Below are positions 24,387 through 31,896 of a stretch of 37,283 bases of DNA, piece after piece. The position numbers were made by a program, and so were the translations under genes. How positions within the stretch are numbered: position 1 is the stretch's first letter; the number at the start of each line of letters is the position of its first letter. Under the pieces are notes generated by a model, which worked only from the letters and a program-made list of their open reading frames with translations, made no database searches and had not been told where the DNA came from. Location of the stretch: the NCBI GenBank assembly GCA_945878645.1, contig CAMCTW010000005.1, positions 1-37,283 on the forward strand, given 5' to 3'. The stretch comes from Bifidobacterium breve. GTDB taxonomy: Bacteria > Actinomycetota > Acidimicrobiia > Acidimicrobiales > Acidimicrobilacustridaceae.

Positions 24387-26944
24387 CAATCGCTCGAAAT
24401 CGCCTGGAGTACGTCGAGACGTGCCGCCCGACGTGCGGGATAAAGCGCGGCGCCAACGCCCGCAAGGATCGCGATGATCACAATGATCACGAGTTGTGAC
24501 CAGGGAATAGCGAAGGAGGTGATTCCTTCATCAGCCAACGCGGAGACGAGTGCCCATCCAAAGATGATGCCGATGACGAGGCCGATGAACGTTCCCATCA
24601 GACTGATGATGACCGATTCAAGTCGAATTGTTGAACGAACCTGTCGGCGACTCATGCCGACTGCACGCAATAGGCCAAGTTCGCGGGTTCGTTCGTAGAC
24701 CGACAGCAACAACGTATTGACGACGCCAACGATGGCGATGATCAGCGCGAGAGCGAGGAGTACGTACACGATCTGAAGGAACTGATTGACCTGATCGGTC
24801 TGAGCTTTTTTGTACTCGTTCAGGTTCTGGACTTTGGCGCCCGGAACGGTGTCAGTTACCGCTTTGAGTCCCGGGAGTGCTGCGTCGACTCCAGCTGAAG
24901 ATGTGTCATCGAGTTTGATGTAGATGGACAAAAACGTTTGCTGCGAGGGTGGCACCAACGTATTGAACTGATCGGTGGAGATGATCCAACCCGGTCCTTG
25001 GATCGGGAATTCGGTCTTGTAGATCGAACCAAGGGAGAGAGTGGTTGCCCCACCTTGGATGAAAACCAATTGAATGGGATCGCCGATCTTGAGTCGCTTC
25101 TCCTCGGCGAGTTTTTCGGGGACGGCAATCTCGCCAACTCCAAGCGAAGCGAAGGATCCCTCAACATCAGTGAATTCGATGACCTGCGAGATTGCGTCGG
25201 GATCAACAGCGAGAATGATTTTGCCCGAGTTGTTGATATTGGCGAATGTCGCGCTAATTCCGGCAGCAACGCGAACTCCCGCCACTTCGTCAAGGTCCGA
25301 TGCCATTGATTGTGGGAGCGCGGTTGAACCGAAACTTTCAGTTGTCACCACGTATTGGCCAGTGACCGATTGGTTGATCGCGTCAACGGTGGAGGCCTTC
25401 ACTGACTGCGCAGTTACTGCGATGAATCCGACAAGGCCGATGCCGATCATGAGTGCCGAGGCCGTGGTTGAGGTCCGGCGCGGATTCCGCATGGCGTTTT
25501 CGCGTGCGAGCCGACCGGTGATTCGACTCGCCTTCTGAAGGGGCCAACCAAGAACGCTGGCAAACGGTGTCGCGATAACCGGGCCGATAACGGTGAGAGC
25601 GATGAAGACGAAGAACGCGCCGCCACCGATGACCTGAAGGCCTGAATCGGAATTGCCGTTGAGTCCGAACCAAAGCATGAATGCACCGAGTGCAAGAAGG
25701 ATGAGTCCGAATGCGACACGGAGTTTCGATGCCCCGGTGCGATCTACAGCGACATCGCGCATTGCTGCGATCGGCGGGACTGTTGCCGCGCGGCGCGCCG
25801 GGAAGAGTGCAGAAACAAGGGTGATGATTGTTCCAACAAGCAGAGACACGACGACTGCAACTGGCGGGATGACGATGGGTGTATCGGGGCCCGAGAAGCC
25901 AATCGACTGCATCAACTTGTTGAGACCAATCGCCAACAGAACGCCGCAGCCCACACCAACGATGGAAGCGGTAAGCCCTACGAAGAAGGCTTCGAGGACA
26001 ATCGATCGCAACACTTGGCCGCGGCTCGCCCCGAGTGCACGCAGTAGCGCGAGTTCGCGAGTTCTCTGCGCAACGATGATTGAGAAGGTGTTGTAGATGA
26101 TGAATGAACCAACAAACAATGCAATGAGAGCAAACACTAAGAGGAATGTGCTGAAGATCCCGATGATCTTCTGGAAAGCGCTCTGACTTTCTTCAGTGAA
26201 TTCTGCTCCGGTAATAGCTTCAGTTCCTGCTGGAATGACTTTGGAGATCTCGTCACTCAGTTGTGTCTGCGACTCGTTGTTCTGGCCGGCAACGGAAATC
26301 CAGTCATACATCCCAGGTTCGCCGACCAGTGTCTGGATCGTGGTGGTTGCAAACAGGGCGGCTTGTGCGCCGCCCCAAGTTTCAAGTTTTCCGAATTTCG
26401 CAATGCCTACGACATTGAATGGCTGCACGCCGTTCGTGACGGAAACGTTGACCGTGTCGCCGACCGCGTAGTTCCCGTCTTTTGCGCTCTTTGCGTCAAG
26501 AACGATGTCGCTAGCGGCAACAGGTGACGTTCCGTCGACAATGATCCATCCGTTGAGCGCCGGCGACGTAAGCCAGTTGAGTCCGAAGTTCGGAGGTCCC
26601 TGTGCGGTGACAAGCGGCTGGTTGTCCTTGTCGAGCACTCTGATCTGGCCGACAACTTGCCCCTCTGCTGCTTCGACTCCGGGGACGCCGACGAGGGTGG
26701 GAAGCACCGCTTCAGAGATTCGTGTCCGCTCCGGACCAAATGGGGTGTCGACTTCGTTAGTCGAACGAACGACGACATCGATCGAGGCGTAAACGTCAGC
26801 AAAGACTTTGTCGAAGCTCGCACTGACGCTCGACGTAAGCACCTGTGTTCCGGACATGAACGCGACGCCGAGCAATACCGACACAGCGGTGGCGATGAGG
26901 CGAACCTTGTGGGCCATTAGCCCACGCAACGTGACTTTCAGCAC
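24386..26944 (-). CDS. ABC transporter permease with two FtsX domains (MacB/LolC-like)
   Basis: An 852-residue membrane protein: a first helix near residues 13-33, a large MacB-type periplasmic domain, three or four helices with the FtsX signature (TRELALLRALGASRGQVLRSI), a central helix pair, a second periplasmic domain and a second FtsX block (TRELGLLRAVGMSRRQVRSTI) ending YPARRAARLDVLQAISSD. This duplicated layout is common for actinobacterial exporters of lipoproteins, lipids or toxic peptides; cargo is not evident. GTG 26944 is one base after the ATPase stop. It forms a pair with the ATPase upstream, and the split-barrel gene follows. Confidence 0.9.
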   Translation of the reverse strand: MLKVTLRGLMAHKVRLIATAVSVLLGVAFMSGTQVLTSSVSASFDKVFADVYASIDVVVRSTNEVDTPFGPERTRISEAVLPTLVGVPGVEAAEGQVVGQIRVLDKDNQPLVTAQGPPNFGLNWLTSPALNGWIIVDGTSPVAASDIVLDAKSAKDGNYAVGDTVNVSVTNGVQPFNVVGIAKFGKLETWGGAQAALFATTTIQTLVGEPGMYDWISVAGQNNESQTQLSDEISKVIPAGTEAITGAEFTEESQSAFQKIIGIFSTFLLVFALIALFVGSFIIYNTFSIIVAQRTRELALLRALGASRGQVLRSIVLEAFFVGLTASIVGVGCGVLLAIGLNKLMQSIGFSGPDTPIVIPPVAVVVSLLVGTIITLVSALFPARRAATVPPIAAMRDVAVDRTGASKLRVAFGLILLALGAFMLWFGLNGNSDSGLQVIGGGAFFVFIALTVIGPVIATPFASVLGWPLQKASRITGRLARENAMRNPRRTSTTASALMIGIGLVGFIAVTAQSVKASTVDAINQSVTGQYVVTTESFGSTALPQSMASDLDEVAGVRVAAGISATFANINNSGKIILAVDPDAISQVIEFTDVEGSFASLGVGEIAVPEKLAEEKRLKIGDPIQLVFIQGGATTLSLGSIYKTEFPIQGPGWIISTDQFNTLVPPSQQTFLSIYIKLDDTSSAGVDAALPGLKAVTDTVPGAKVQNLNEYKKAQTDQVNQFLQIVYVLLALALIIAIVGVVNTLLLSVYERTRELGLLRAVGMSRRQVRSTIRLESVIISLMGTFIGLVIGIIFGWALVSALADEGITSFAIPWSQLVIIVIIAILAGVGAALYPARRAARLDVLQAISSD

Positions 26945-26945
26945 G

Positions 26946-27704
26946 TCAGGCTCCGAAGCGCTTCATGCGATCGATCACCGAATCTGCGGTGGGCGATTGC
27001 AGTTCGTCGACGAGAACACCGTCGACGAGGAACACGACGCGATCGGCGTAGCTCGCAGCAAGGGGATCGTGCGTGACCATGACAATTGTTTGAGCGAACT
27101 TGTCAACGGCCGTGCGCATGAATTGCAGAATCTCTGAACCGCTGCGCGAATCAAGATTGCCCGTGGGTTCGTCGGCAAAAATAATGGCGGGCTGACTGGC
27201 AAGTGCACGAGCAACAGCGACGCGCTGTTGCTGACCACCGGAAAGTTCACTTGGTCGATGTGAGAGGCGGTCACCGAGACCGACAGTGGACACGATTGTG
27301 TCGAGCCATTCCTGGTCGGGAGCGCGACCGGCGAGGTCCATCGGAAGCGTGATGTTTTCGAGCGCAGTCAGTGTCGGTACAAGATTGAACGATTGGAAGA
27401 CAAAACCGATGGTGTCGCGACGCAAGCGGGTGAGTTGCTTGTCGTTCAGCCCGCTCAGGTCGACATCGCCGATAAAAATTTGACCAGAGTTGATGGTGTC
27501 GAGTCCCGCAACGCAGTGCATGAGGGTGGACTTGCCGCTCCCCGAAGGGCCCATGATGGCGGTGAACTTGCTGCGTTCGAAGGAAACGCTCACGTTGTCG
27601 AGAGCGGTCACGAGCGTGTCGCCAGCTCCGTACACCTTGGTCACGTTCTCGGTGTGGGCGGCGGTGGTTGTGTCGGCGGGGGAGGGATTCGTTGTCATTG
27701 TCAC
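26946..27704 (-). CDS. ABC transporter ATP-binding protein (MacB/LolD family)
   Basis: A 252-residue ATPase: Walker A GPSGSGKST, Q-loop FVFQSFNLVPTLTALEN, signature LSGGQQQRVAVARAL, Walker B PAIIFADEPTGNLD and the H-loop VMVTHD. The FNLVPTLTALENI and DEPTGNLDS forms are typical of the MacB/LolD branch that partners with FtsX-fold permeases and works by mechanotransmission. The GTG 27704 start sits 7 nt after TAGCCT, so it may be leaderless; ATG 27698 two codons later is the alternative. The permease gene follows 1 nt after its stop. Confidence 0.93.
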   Translation of the reverse strand: MTMTTNPSPADTTTAAHTENVTKVYGAGDTLVTALDNVSVSFERSKFTAIMGPSGSGKSTLMHCVAGLDTINSGQIFIGDVDLSGLNDKQLTRLRRDTIGFVFQSFNLVPTLTALENITLPMDLAGRAPDQEWLDTIVSTVGLGDRLSHRPSELSGGQQQRVAVARALASQPAIIFADEPTGNLDSRSGSEILQFMRTAVDKFAQTIVMVTHDPLAASYADRVVFLVDGVLVDELQSPTADSVIDRMKRFGA

Positions 27705-27711
27705 GGCTGAA

Positions 27712-27717
27712 AGGCTA
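27712..27717 (-). promoter_or_regulatory. Putative -10 box (TAGCCT) of the ABC exporter operon
   Basis: TAGCCT, seven bases, then GTG on the minus strand; the predicted transcript start is at or next to the start codon. Confidence 0.45.
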
Positions 27718-27730
27718 GGCCCTAGACGCG

Positions 27731-27762
27731 CAAAGGGGACAGGCGGGCGCCCGTCCCCTTTG
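27731..27762 (-). terminator. Strong hairpin after the peroxiredoxin gene
   Basis: CAAAGGGGAC and GTCCCCTTTG form a 10-bp perfect stem around a GC-rich 12-nt centre. It lies 20 nt past the peroxiredoxin stop and before the ABC operon promoter. There is no long T run, so it may be an L-shaped or Rho-assisted terminator. Confidence 0.6.
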
Positions 27763-27782
27763 ACGAATCAACTACAGATTGT

Positions 27783-28418
27783 TCAGCGGTTGGGCTGAGG
27801 CGTGATGCGAAGGTACGGCTTGAGTTTCTTGAATCCCTTGGGGAAACGCTCGGTTGCCTCTTCGTCGGAAAGGGCTGGGGAAACGATGACGTCGTCGCCG
27901 TCTTTCCAGTTCGCTGGCGTTGCGACCTTGTAGCCATCGGTGAGTTGCAGCGAGTCGATGACGCGAAGAAGTTCATCGAAGTTACGACCGGTGCTGGCTG
28001 GGTAGGTGAGGATCAGACGAACCTTGTTTGCCGGATCGATCACGAACACGGAGCGAACAGTCATCGTGTCATTGGCATTCGGGTGGATCATGTCGTACAG
28101 GTCAGCCACCGTGCGGTCCGGGTCGGCAATGACCGGGAAGTTCACAGCCTGGCCCTGGGTCTCTTCAATGTCGCCTTCCCATGAGAGATGGGAGTCAACG
28201 TGGTCGACCGAGAGGCCGATGGGCTTCACGTTGCGCTTGTCCCACTCGGGCTTGAGCTTGGCCACGGTGCCCAGTTCGGTGGTGCAGACCGGGGTGAAGT
28301 CCTTCGGGTGCGAAAAGAGGATCGACCATGAGTCGCCCTTCCAGTCGTGGAAGGACACGCTGCCCTGTGTGGTGTCAGCGGTGAAGTCGGGGGCGATGTC
28401 GCCGAGGCGTAGTGCCAT
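27783..28418 (-). CDS. 1-Cys peroxiredoxin (Prx6 subfamily, AhpC/TSA superfamily)
   Basis: A 211-residue thioredoxin-fold peroxidase. The active site DFTPVCTTEL has peroxidatic Cys45, and no other cysteine is present, so it is a 1-Cys enzyme. The HPKDFTPVCTTE form, the long C-terminal domain (to PYLRITPQPN) and LSVDHVDSHLSWEGDIEE are typical of Prx6. It reduces hydrogen peroxide and alkyl hydroperoxides in the cytoplasm, needing an outside thiol for recycling; mycothiol or thioredoxin would fit an actinobacterium. ATG 28418 has GGAGG 10 nt upstream. The ORF-track extension to 28700 is spurious and overlaps the pyrophosphatase gene. Confidence 0.93.
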   Translation of the reverse strand: MALRLGDIAPDFTADTTQGSVSFHDWKGDSWSILFSHPKDFTPVCTTELGTVAKLKPEWDKRNVKPIGLSVDHVDSHLSWEGDIEETQGQAVNFPVIADPDRTVADLYDMIHPNANDTMTVRSVFVIDPANKVRLILTYPASTGRNFDELLRVIDSLQLTDGYKVATPANWKDGDDVIVSPALSDEEATERFPKGFKKLKPYLRITPQPNR

Positions 28419-28533
28419 GTTTCTGAAGCCTCCGTGGCTCGAGAGTGGGTTGGGCCGACATCTTGCCCGATTCAGGAGTAAAAGTCGACCCCGTAGGTCG
28501 GGAATTACTTTTTCTGAGATTCGAGAAACGGAA

Positions 28534-29025
28534 TCAATGCTTTCCGGGTACGTAGCGGGCGAGTGATGCCTCGATCTCGGTCCATGCAGCATCTCGACCT
28601 TCGAAGTCGCCGACTTCGGAAAACTTGTCGGGCTCGAGGTCTTTATAAATCGAAAAGAAGTGTTTGATCTCCGCGAGTGTCTCGGCGGGGATGTCTTCAA
28701 TATTCACCGCATCGCGCCAGCGCGGTTCTCGGTGATGGACGCACAGAATTTTGGCGTCACGACCAGCGTCGTCGGTCATCCACAAGACGCCAACGGGGCG
28801 CACGTGAATCCAGCAGCCAGGAAACGTGGGGTCTTCGGTGAGAACGAGAACGTCGAGGGGATCGCCGTCCTCGGAGAGCGTGTCGGGGATGAACCCGTAT
28901 TCAGTGGGGTAGGTGGTGGCCGAGAAAAGGCGGCGGTCGAGGTGGATCCGCCCGGTTTCGTGGTCAATTTCGTACTTGTTGCGACTCCCGCGAGGGATCT
29001 CGACGACGACATCGATGGTTTCCAT
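28534..29025 (-). CDS. ppa: Inorganic pyrophosphatase (family I)
   Basis: A 163-residue soluble pyrophosphatase. IDVVVEIPRGSRNKYEID at the N-terminus, YPTEYGFIPDTLSEDGDPLDVLVL with the D-x-D-P-x-D metal-binding core, and the VGDFEG region match family I, which splits pyrophosphate to phosphate and pulls biosynthetic reactions forward. The length is normal for bacteria. Start ATG 29025 follows GGAGAA. It is divergent from the dehydrogenase-like gene. The 115-nt spacer to the peroxiredoxin gene holds only a short hairpin (CGACC/GGTCG around 28486). Confidence 0.96.
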   Translation of the reverse strand: METIDVVVEIPRGSRNKYEIDHETGRIHLDRRLFSATTYPTEYGFIPDTLSEDGDPLDVLVLTEDPTFPGCWIHVRPVGVLWMTDDAGRDAKILCVHHREPRWRDAVNIEDIPAETLAEIKHFFSIYKDLEPDKFSEVGDFEGRDAAWTEIEASLARYVPGKH

Positions 29026-29070
29026 TTCTCCATTCTGCCCGGTTCTATGCCCCTTCGACGTAGGGGCCGA

Positions 29071-29991
29071 ATGGGGATTGTGCGAGACTCACCGACCGTG
29101 ACCACGCTCAAACTGACCTCAACTGATGGTTTCGTCGTTCTTGATCTCGACGATGCTCCGATGGCTATCGGCATTGTTCGCTCGGCACCAAAGGTCCTGG
29201 TCGATGGAGCGAAATGGATGGCTCGTTCGGAGACCTATCGCTACGCGTTTTTTGGCCGCCAGGTTTCTGGAGCTTCTGCAGCAGTAAATGCACCCGTTGA
29301 TGCCAAGGCAGAGGCGATCTCGTCCTTCGCAACTGAATTCGCAGGCGACACGTTCTCCACGGTGCACCTGAGTGCCGGCCGGGGTATTTCGGCCGATGAC
29401 CTTGCCGGTGTTCGTTCGCGTGATCCGCGGCCGGAATCTTGGTGGTCAGAACGCGACGTGCTCACCGCCGCTGGCATCGTTTCTGCAGCAGGACAAGCCG
29501 TGGGTGGACTTTCTGGTCGCACTGTTGCGATCGAAACTTTCGACGCGATGACCGCGTCGCTCGCCGATCTGTTCCGTTCGGCGGGTGCAACCGTGGTTGA
29601 ACCTGATGTTTCTGAAGATGCCAACGCAGTTCTTCATGCCGATGTCGATGTCTTGGTTGCTGGTTCCAAGGTTGGGCTTATCGGCGACGCAAATGCGGCG
29701 AACGTCGTGGCGCGTCTGATTGTTCCAAGTGGCCCAATGCCCGTGACTGCGAAAGCACTTGCTGCATTCGGACGACGAGAGGTGACAGTTCTTCCCGATT
29801 TCGTCACAACCTCTGGTCATCTCGCCGCGTGGCCGATCGATGGCTCATCGACCGATGCTGCTTTGCTCATCGGAGCGGCGATCACACAGGTCATGACTCA
29901 TGAAAAGGGTCCGCTTCTCGGCGCGTGTGAAATCGCCGAGTCATTTCTTGGCACTTGGGCGACGGTTCCATTCGGTCGACCAATCGCCTGA
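29071..29991 (+). CDS. Degenerate Glu/Leu/Phe/Val dehydrogenase-like protein (probable pseudoenzyme)
   Basis: A protein of about 306 residues. Its order of segments follows the amino-acid dehydrogenase family: GAKWMARSETYRYAFFGRQVSGASAAV (residues 46-72) aligns by eye to the catalytic region A-x-x-M-T-x-K-x-A-x-x-x-L-P-x-G-G-G-K-G, and the second half reads like the Rossmann domain, with DVDVLVAGSKVGLIGDANAANVVARLIVPSGPMPVTAKA then VTVLPDFVTTSGHLAAW. The lysine positions are Arg57 and about Ala68, and the G-x-G-x-x-G stretch is IETFDAM. Catalytic and NAD-binding residues therefore look lost, but the frame is intact. The start is uncertain (29047, 29071, 29080 or 29098); the longer ORF-track start is spurious. 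Photolyase follows 5 nt later. Confidence 0.6.
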   Translation: MGIVRDSPTVTTLKLTSTDGFVVLDLDDAPMAIGIVRSAPKVLVDGAKWMARSETYRYAFFGRQVSGASAAVNAPVDAKAEAISSFATEFAGDTFSTVHLSAGRGISADDLAGVRSRDPRPESWWSERDVLTAAGIVSAAGQAVGGLSGRTVAIETFDAMTASLADLFRSAGATVVEPDVSEDANAVLHADVDVLVAGSKVGLIGDANAANVVARLIVPSGPMPVTAKALAAFGRREVTVLPDFVTTSGHLAAWPIDGSSTDAALLIGAAITQVMTHEKGPLLGACEIAESFLGTWATVPFGRPIA

Positions 29992-29996
29992 GCGTT

Positions 29997-31391
29997 ATGG
30001 CTACGTCGTCTGGTTTGGTGTGGTTCCGGCGGGATCTTCGTCTTGATGACAACCCAGCATGGTCGGCGGCAACTTCGGAGCATCAGGAAGTCACCGCGCT
30101 TTTTGTTTTAGATCCTGCTTTGTTTGATCGTGCGAGTTCGCGTCGCGTTGCGCGTCTGCTCGGCGACCTTTCCGCACTCGACGAGTCTCTTGGCGAACAC
30201 GGCGGACGTCTCCTCGTTCGTGTCGGCAATCCTGAATCGGTTGTTCCCGAAGAAGCGCGGCGATTGGGTGTGTCAGCGCTTCACCTGAACCACGACGTCA
30301 CGCCGTACTCGATAGCGCGCGACAACCTCGTGAATAAGCGAATCACGGAACTCGGTATCGAGTGGGTCCCCGAGTGGGGAACTTTGGTGCACGAACCCGG
30401 CCGCATCTTCACGAAAGCAGGTTCGCTTTCACAGGTATTTACTCCGTTCTTTCGCGTTTGGGAACGAACGGCATGGTCGCCCTGGCCTACGCAGGGACAG
30501 GCAGAGATCACTGCAGATCCTGGCGATGGAATTCCTCAGTCCGATCGGCCGTATCCGCTGCTCGATGGTGAAACGGGCGATGCCGCTCTTGCCGGTGAAC
30601 GCGGCGCGCAGGCCCGACTTGATCTCGCCATTTCTCGGGCAGATTCCTATGACGGAGACCGCAACACGCCTTCGGTTCTTGGTACGTCGCAACTTTCGAT
30701 TGACCTTCGATTTGGAACGCTGTCGCCGCGCTTTGTAGCGCAGGCCGTGGGCGAGTCAAGCGCTGGCCGTGCAGCGCTTGTTCGCCAACTTGCGTGGCGT
30801 GATTGGTATGCGCATCTTCTTCTTGCAACACCGACGCTTGTTGAGCAACCCATGAAGCCGCAGTACGCGGCAATTCAGTGGCGGCAGGACGACAAGAGTT
30901 TCGAAGCATGGAAGAACGGACTCACGGGTTATCCGTTTGTCGACGCAGGTATGCGTCAACTGAAAGAGACAGGATGGATGCATAACCGCGTGCGGATGGT
31001 TACGGCATCGTTTCTCGTGAAGAATCTGCTCATCGATTGGCGCCGTGGTGAGCGATATTTCCGCCATGTACTTCTTGATGCTGACGTTTCCCAGAATGTC
31101 GGAAACTGGCAATGGGTTGCCGGCACTGGCCCCGACGCATCGCCTTACAATCGCGTCTTTAACCCGGTACTCCAGGGACAACGATTCGATACTGAGGGTG
31201 ACTACATCCGTCGCTGGGTGCCCGAACTTGCAGTTCTTGATGCGAAGGCGATTCACGAGCCGTGGGCGGTTGGTCCACTTGAACTCGCATCTGCTGGCAT
31301 CGAACTCGGAACCGACTATCCGGAACCGATTGTCGATCTTGCGTTTAGTCGGGGTCGAGTGCTTGAGGCCTACGGAGCAGTCAAGCGTTAA
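29997..31391 (+). CDS. phr: Deoxyribodipyrimidine photolyase (CPD class I, cryptochrome/photolyase family)
   Basis: A 464-residue flavoprotein. The N-terminal domain starts LVWFRRDLRLDDNPAW, the usual antenna-domain opening. The C-terminal FAD domain has QLAWRDWYAHLL, GYPFVDAGMRQLKETGWMHNRVRM and the family signature NWQWVAGTGPDASPYNRVFNP; tryptophans of the electron-transfer chain fall in these segments. It repairs UV cyclobutane pyrimidine dimers using blue light and FADH-. ATG 29997 is 5 nt after the preceding stop, so it is co-transcribed with the dehydrogenase-like gene; the ORF-track start at 29955 overlaps that gene. Light exposure in surface waters would fit. Confidence 0.95.
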   Translation: MATSSGLVWFRRDLRLDDNPAWSAATSEHQEVTALFVLDPALFDRASSRRVARLLGDLSALDESLGEHGGRLLVRVGNPESVVPEEARRLGVSALHLNHDVTPYSIARDNLVNKRITELGIEWVPEWGTLVHEPGRIFTKAGSLSQVFTPFFRVWERTAWSPWPTQGQAEITADPGDGIPQSDRPYPLLDGETGDAALAGERGAQARLDLAISRADSYDGDRNTPSVLGTSQLSIDLRFGTLSPRFVAQAVGESSAGRAALVRQLAWRDWYAHLLLATPTLVEQPMKPQYAAIQWRQDDKSFEAWKNGLTGYPFVDAGMRQLKETGWMHNRVRMVTASFLVKNLLIDWRRGERYFRHVLLDADVSQNVGNWQWVAGTGPDASPYNRVFNPVLQGQRFDTEGDYIRRWVPELAVLDAKAIHEPWAVGPLELASAGIELGTDYPEPIVDLAFSRGRVLEAYGAVKR

Positions 31392-31394
31392 CGG

Positions 31395-31697
31395 TCACGA
31401 AGCGCGTGCAGCGTCTTGTACTGATCGACGACTAATTGAACGAGGGGAGTGTCCAGCCGCAGCTCGCTGCTCTTCGTTTTCTCCGCCCCAATATCCGTTT
31501 TCGCGATTGTCACGAGCGAGTTCACGACAAGCAATGTTCACGGGACATGCATCACACATTGCTTTGGCAGCAACTTCGCGGCGTACACGGCGTTCAGGTC
31601 GCTCTCCTGCAACCCCGAAAAACAAAGTGGTTCGACCCTTACACGAGGCGTGGTCCATCCATTCGGGTCGGGCAGTTGCGAGCAGTGTGGATTCCAT
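31395..31697 (-). CDS. WhiB-family [4Fe-4S] transcriptional regulator
   Basis: A 100-residue Wbl protein. Four cysteines at 19 (HASCKG), 48, 51 and 57 (CDACPVNIAC) hold the iron-sulfur cluster, and GYWGGENEEQR is the conserved turn before the basic C-terminus that contacts DNA. Wbl proteins bind sigma-A region 4 and sense redox state or nitric oxide. I chose ATG 31697 because GGAG is 5 nt upstream and WhiB proteins are this size; the ORF-track start at 31814 adds an unlikely extension. It is convergent with photolyase, 3 nt apart between stops. The class within Wbl is not determined. Confidence 0.93.
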   Translation of the reverse strand: MESTLLATARPEWMDHASCKGRTTLFFGVAGERPERRVRREVAAKAMCDACPVNIACRELARDNRENGYWGGENEEQRAAAGHSPRSISRRSVQDAARAS

Positions 31698-31829
31698 CTC
31701 GACTCCAGTGGGGTAGGTGCACCGAGGGAACAGCAGGTAAGCAATTTTGAATTTAGTGCTAAATCCTCTGGCTTCCACTCGGAATCTTGGGAGAATGCCT
31801 GTGTCATCGGCCACAGGCCTGATCGCCGG

Positions 31830-31859
31830 GGATCGGCCGTGGATCGGCCGTGGATCGGC
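31830..31859. repeat. Short tandem repeat, 11-bp unit, about 2.7 copies
   Basis: GGATCGGCCGT repeated twice and then GGATCGGC. The copies lie between the divergent whiB and cobA-hemD genes, about 26 nt upstream of the cobA -10 box. They could be regulatory sites for a shared factor or a slippage product. Confidence 0.6.
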
Positions 31860-31884
31860 AGGGTTGAGAAGTAGGCGTGGCCCC

Positions 31885-31890
31885 TAGGCT
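31885..31890 (+). promoter_or_regulatory. Putative -10 box (TAGGCT) for leaderless cobA-hemD
   Basis: TAGGCT, six bases (CAGCTC), then GTG ACT GTG. No ribosome site is present, so the transcript probably starts at the start codon. Confidence 0.5.
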
Positions 31891-31896
31891 CAGCTC

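Noticed and set aside
28660-29070. N-terminal extension of the plus-strand ORF antisense to ppa
   Set aside because: It reads opposite the clearly coding pyrophosphatase gene and has no conserved features; a start near 29071 fits better.
29241-29820. Minus-strand ORFs inside the dehydrogenase-like gene
   Set aside because: Shadow frames; the plus-strand frame has family-like segment order and sits in operon spacing with photolyase.
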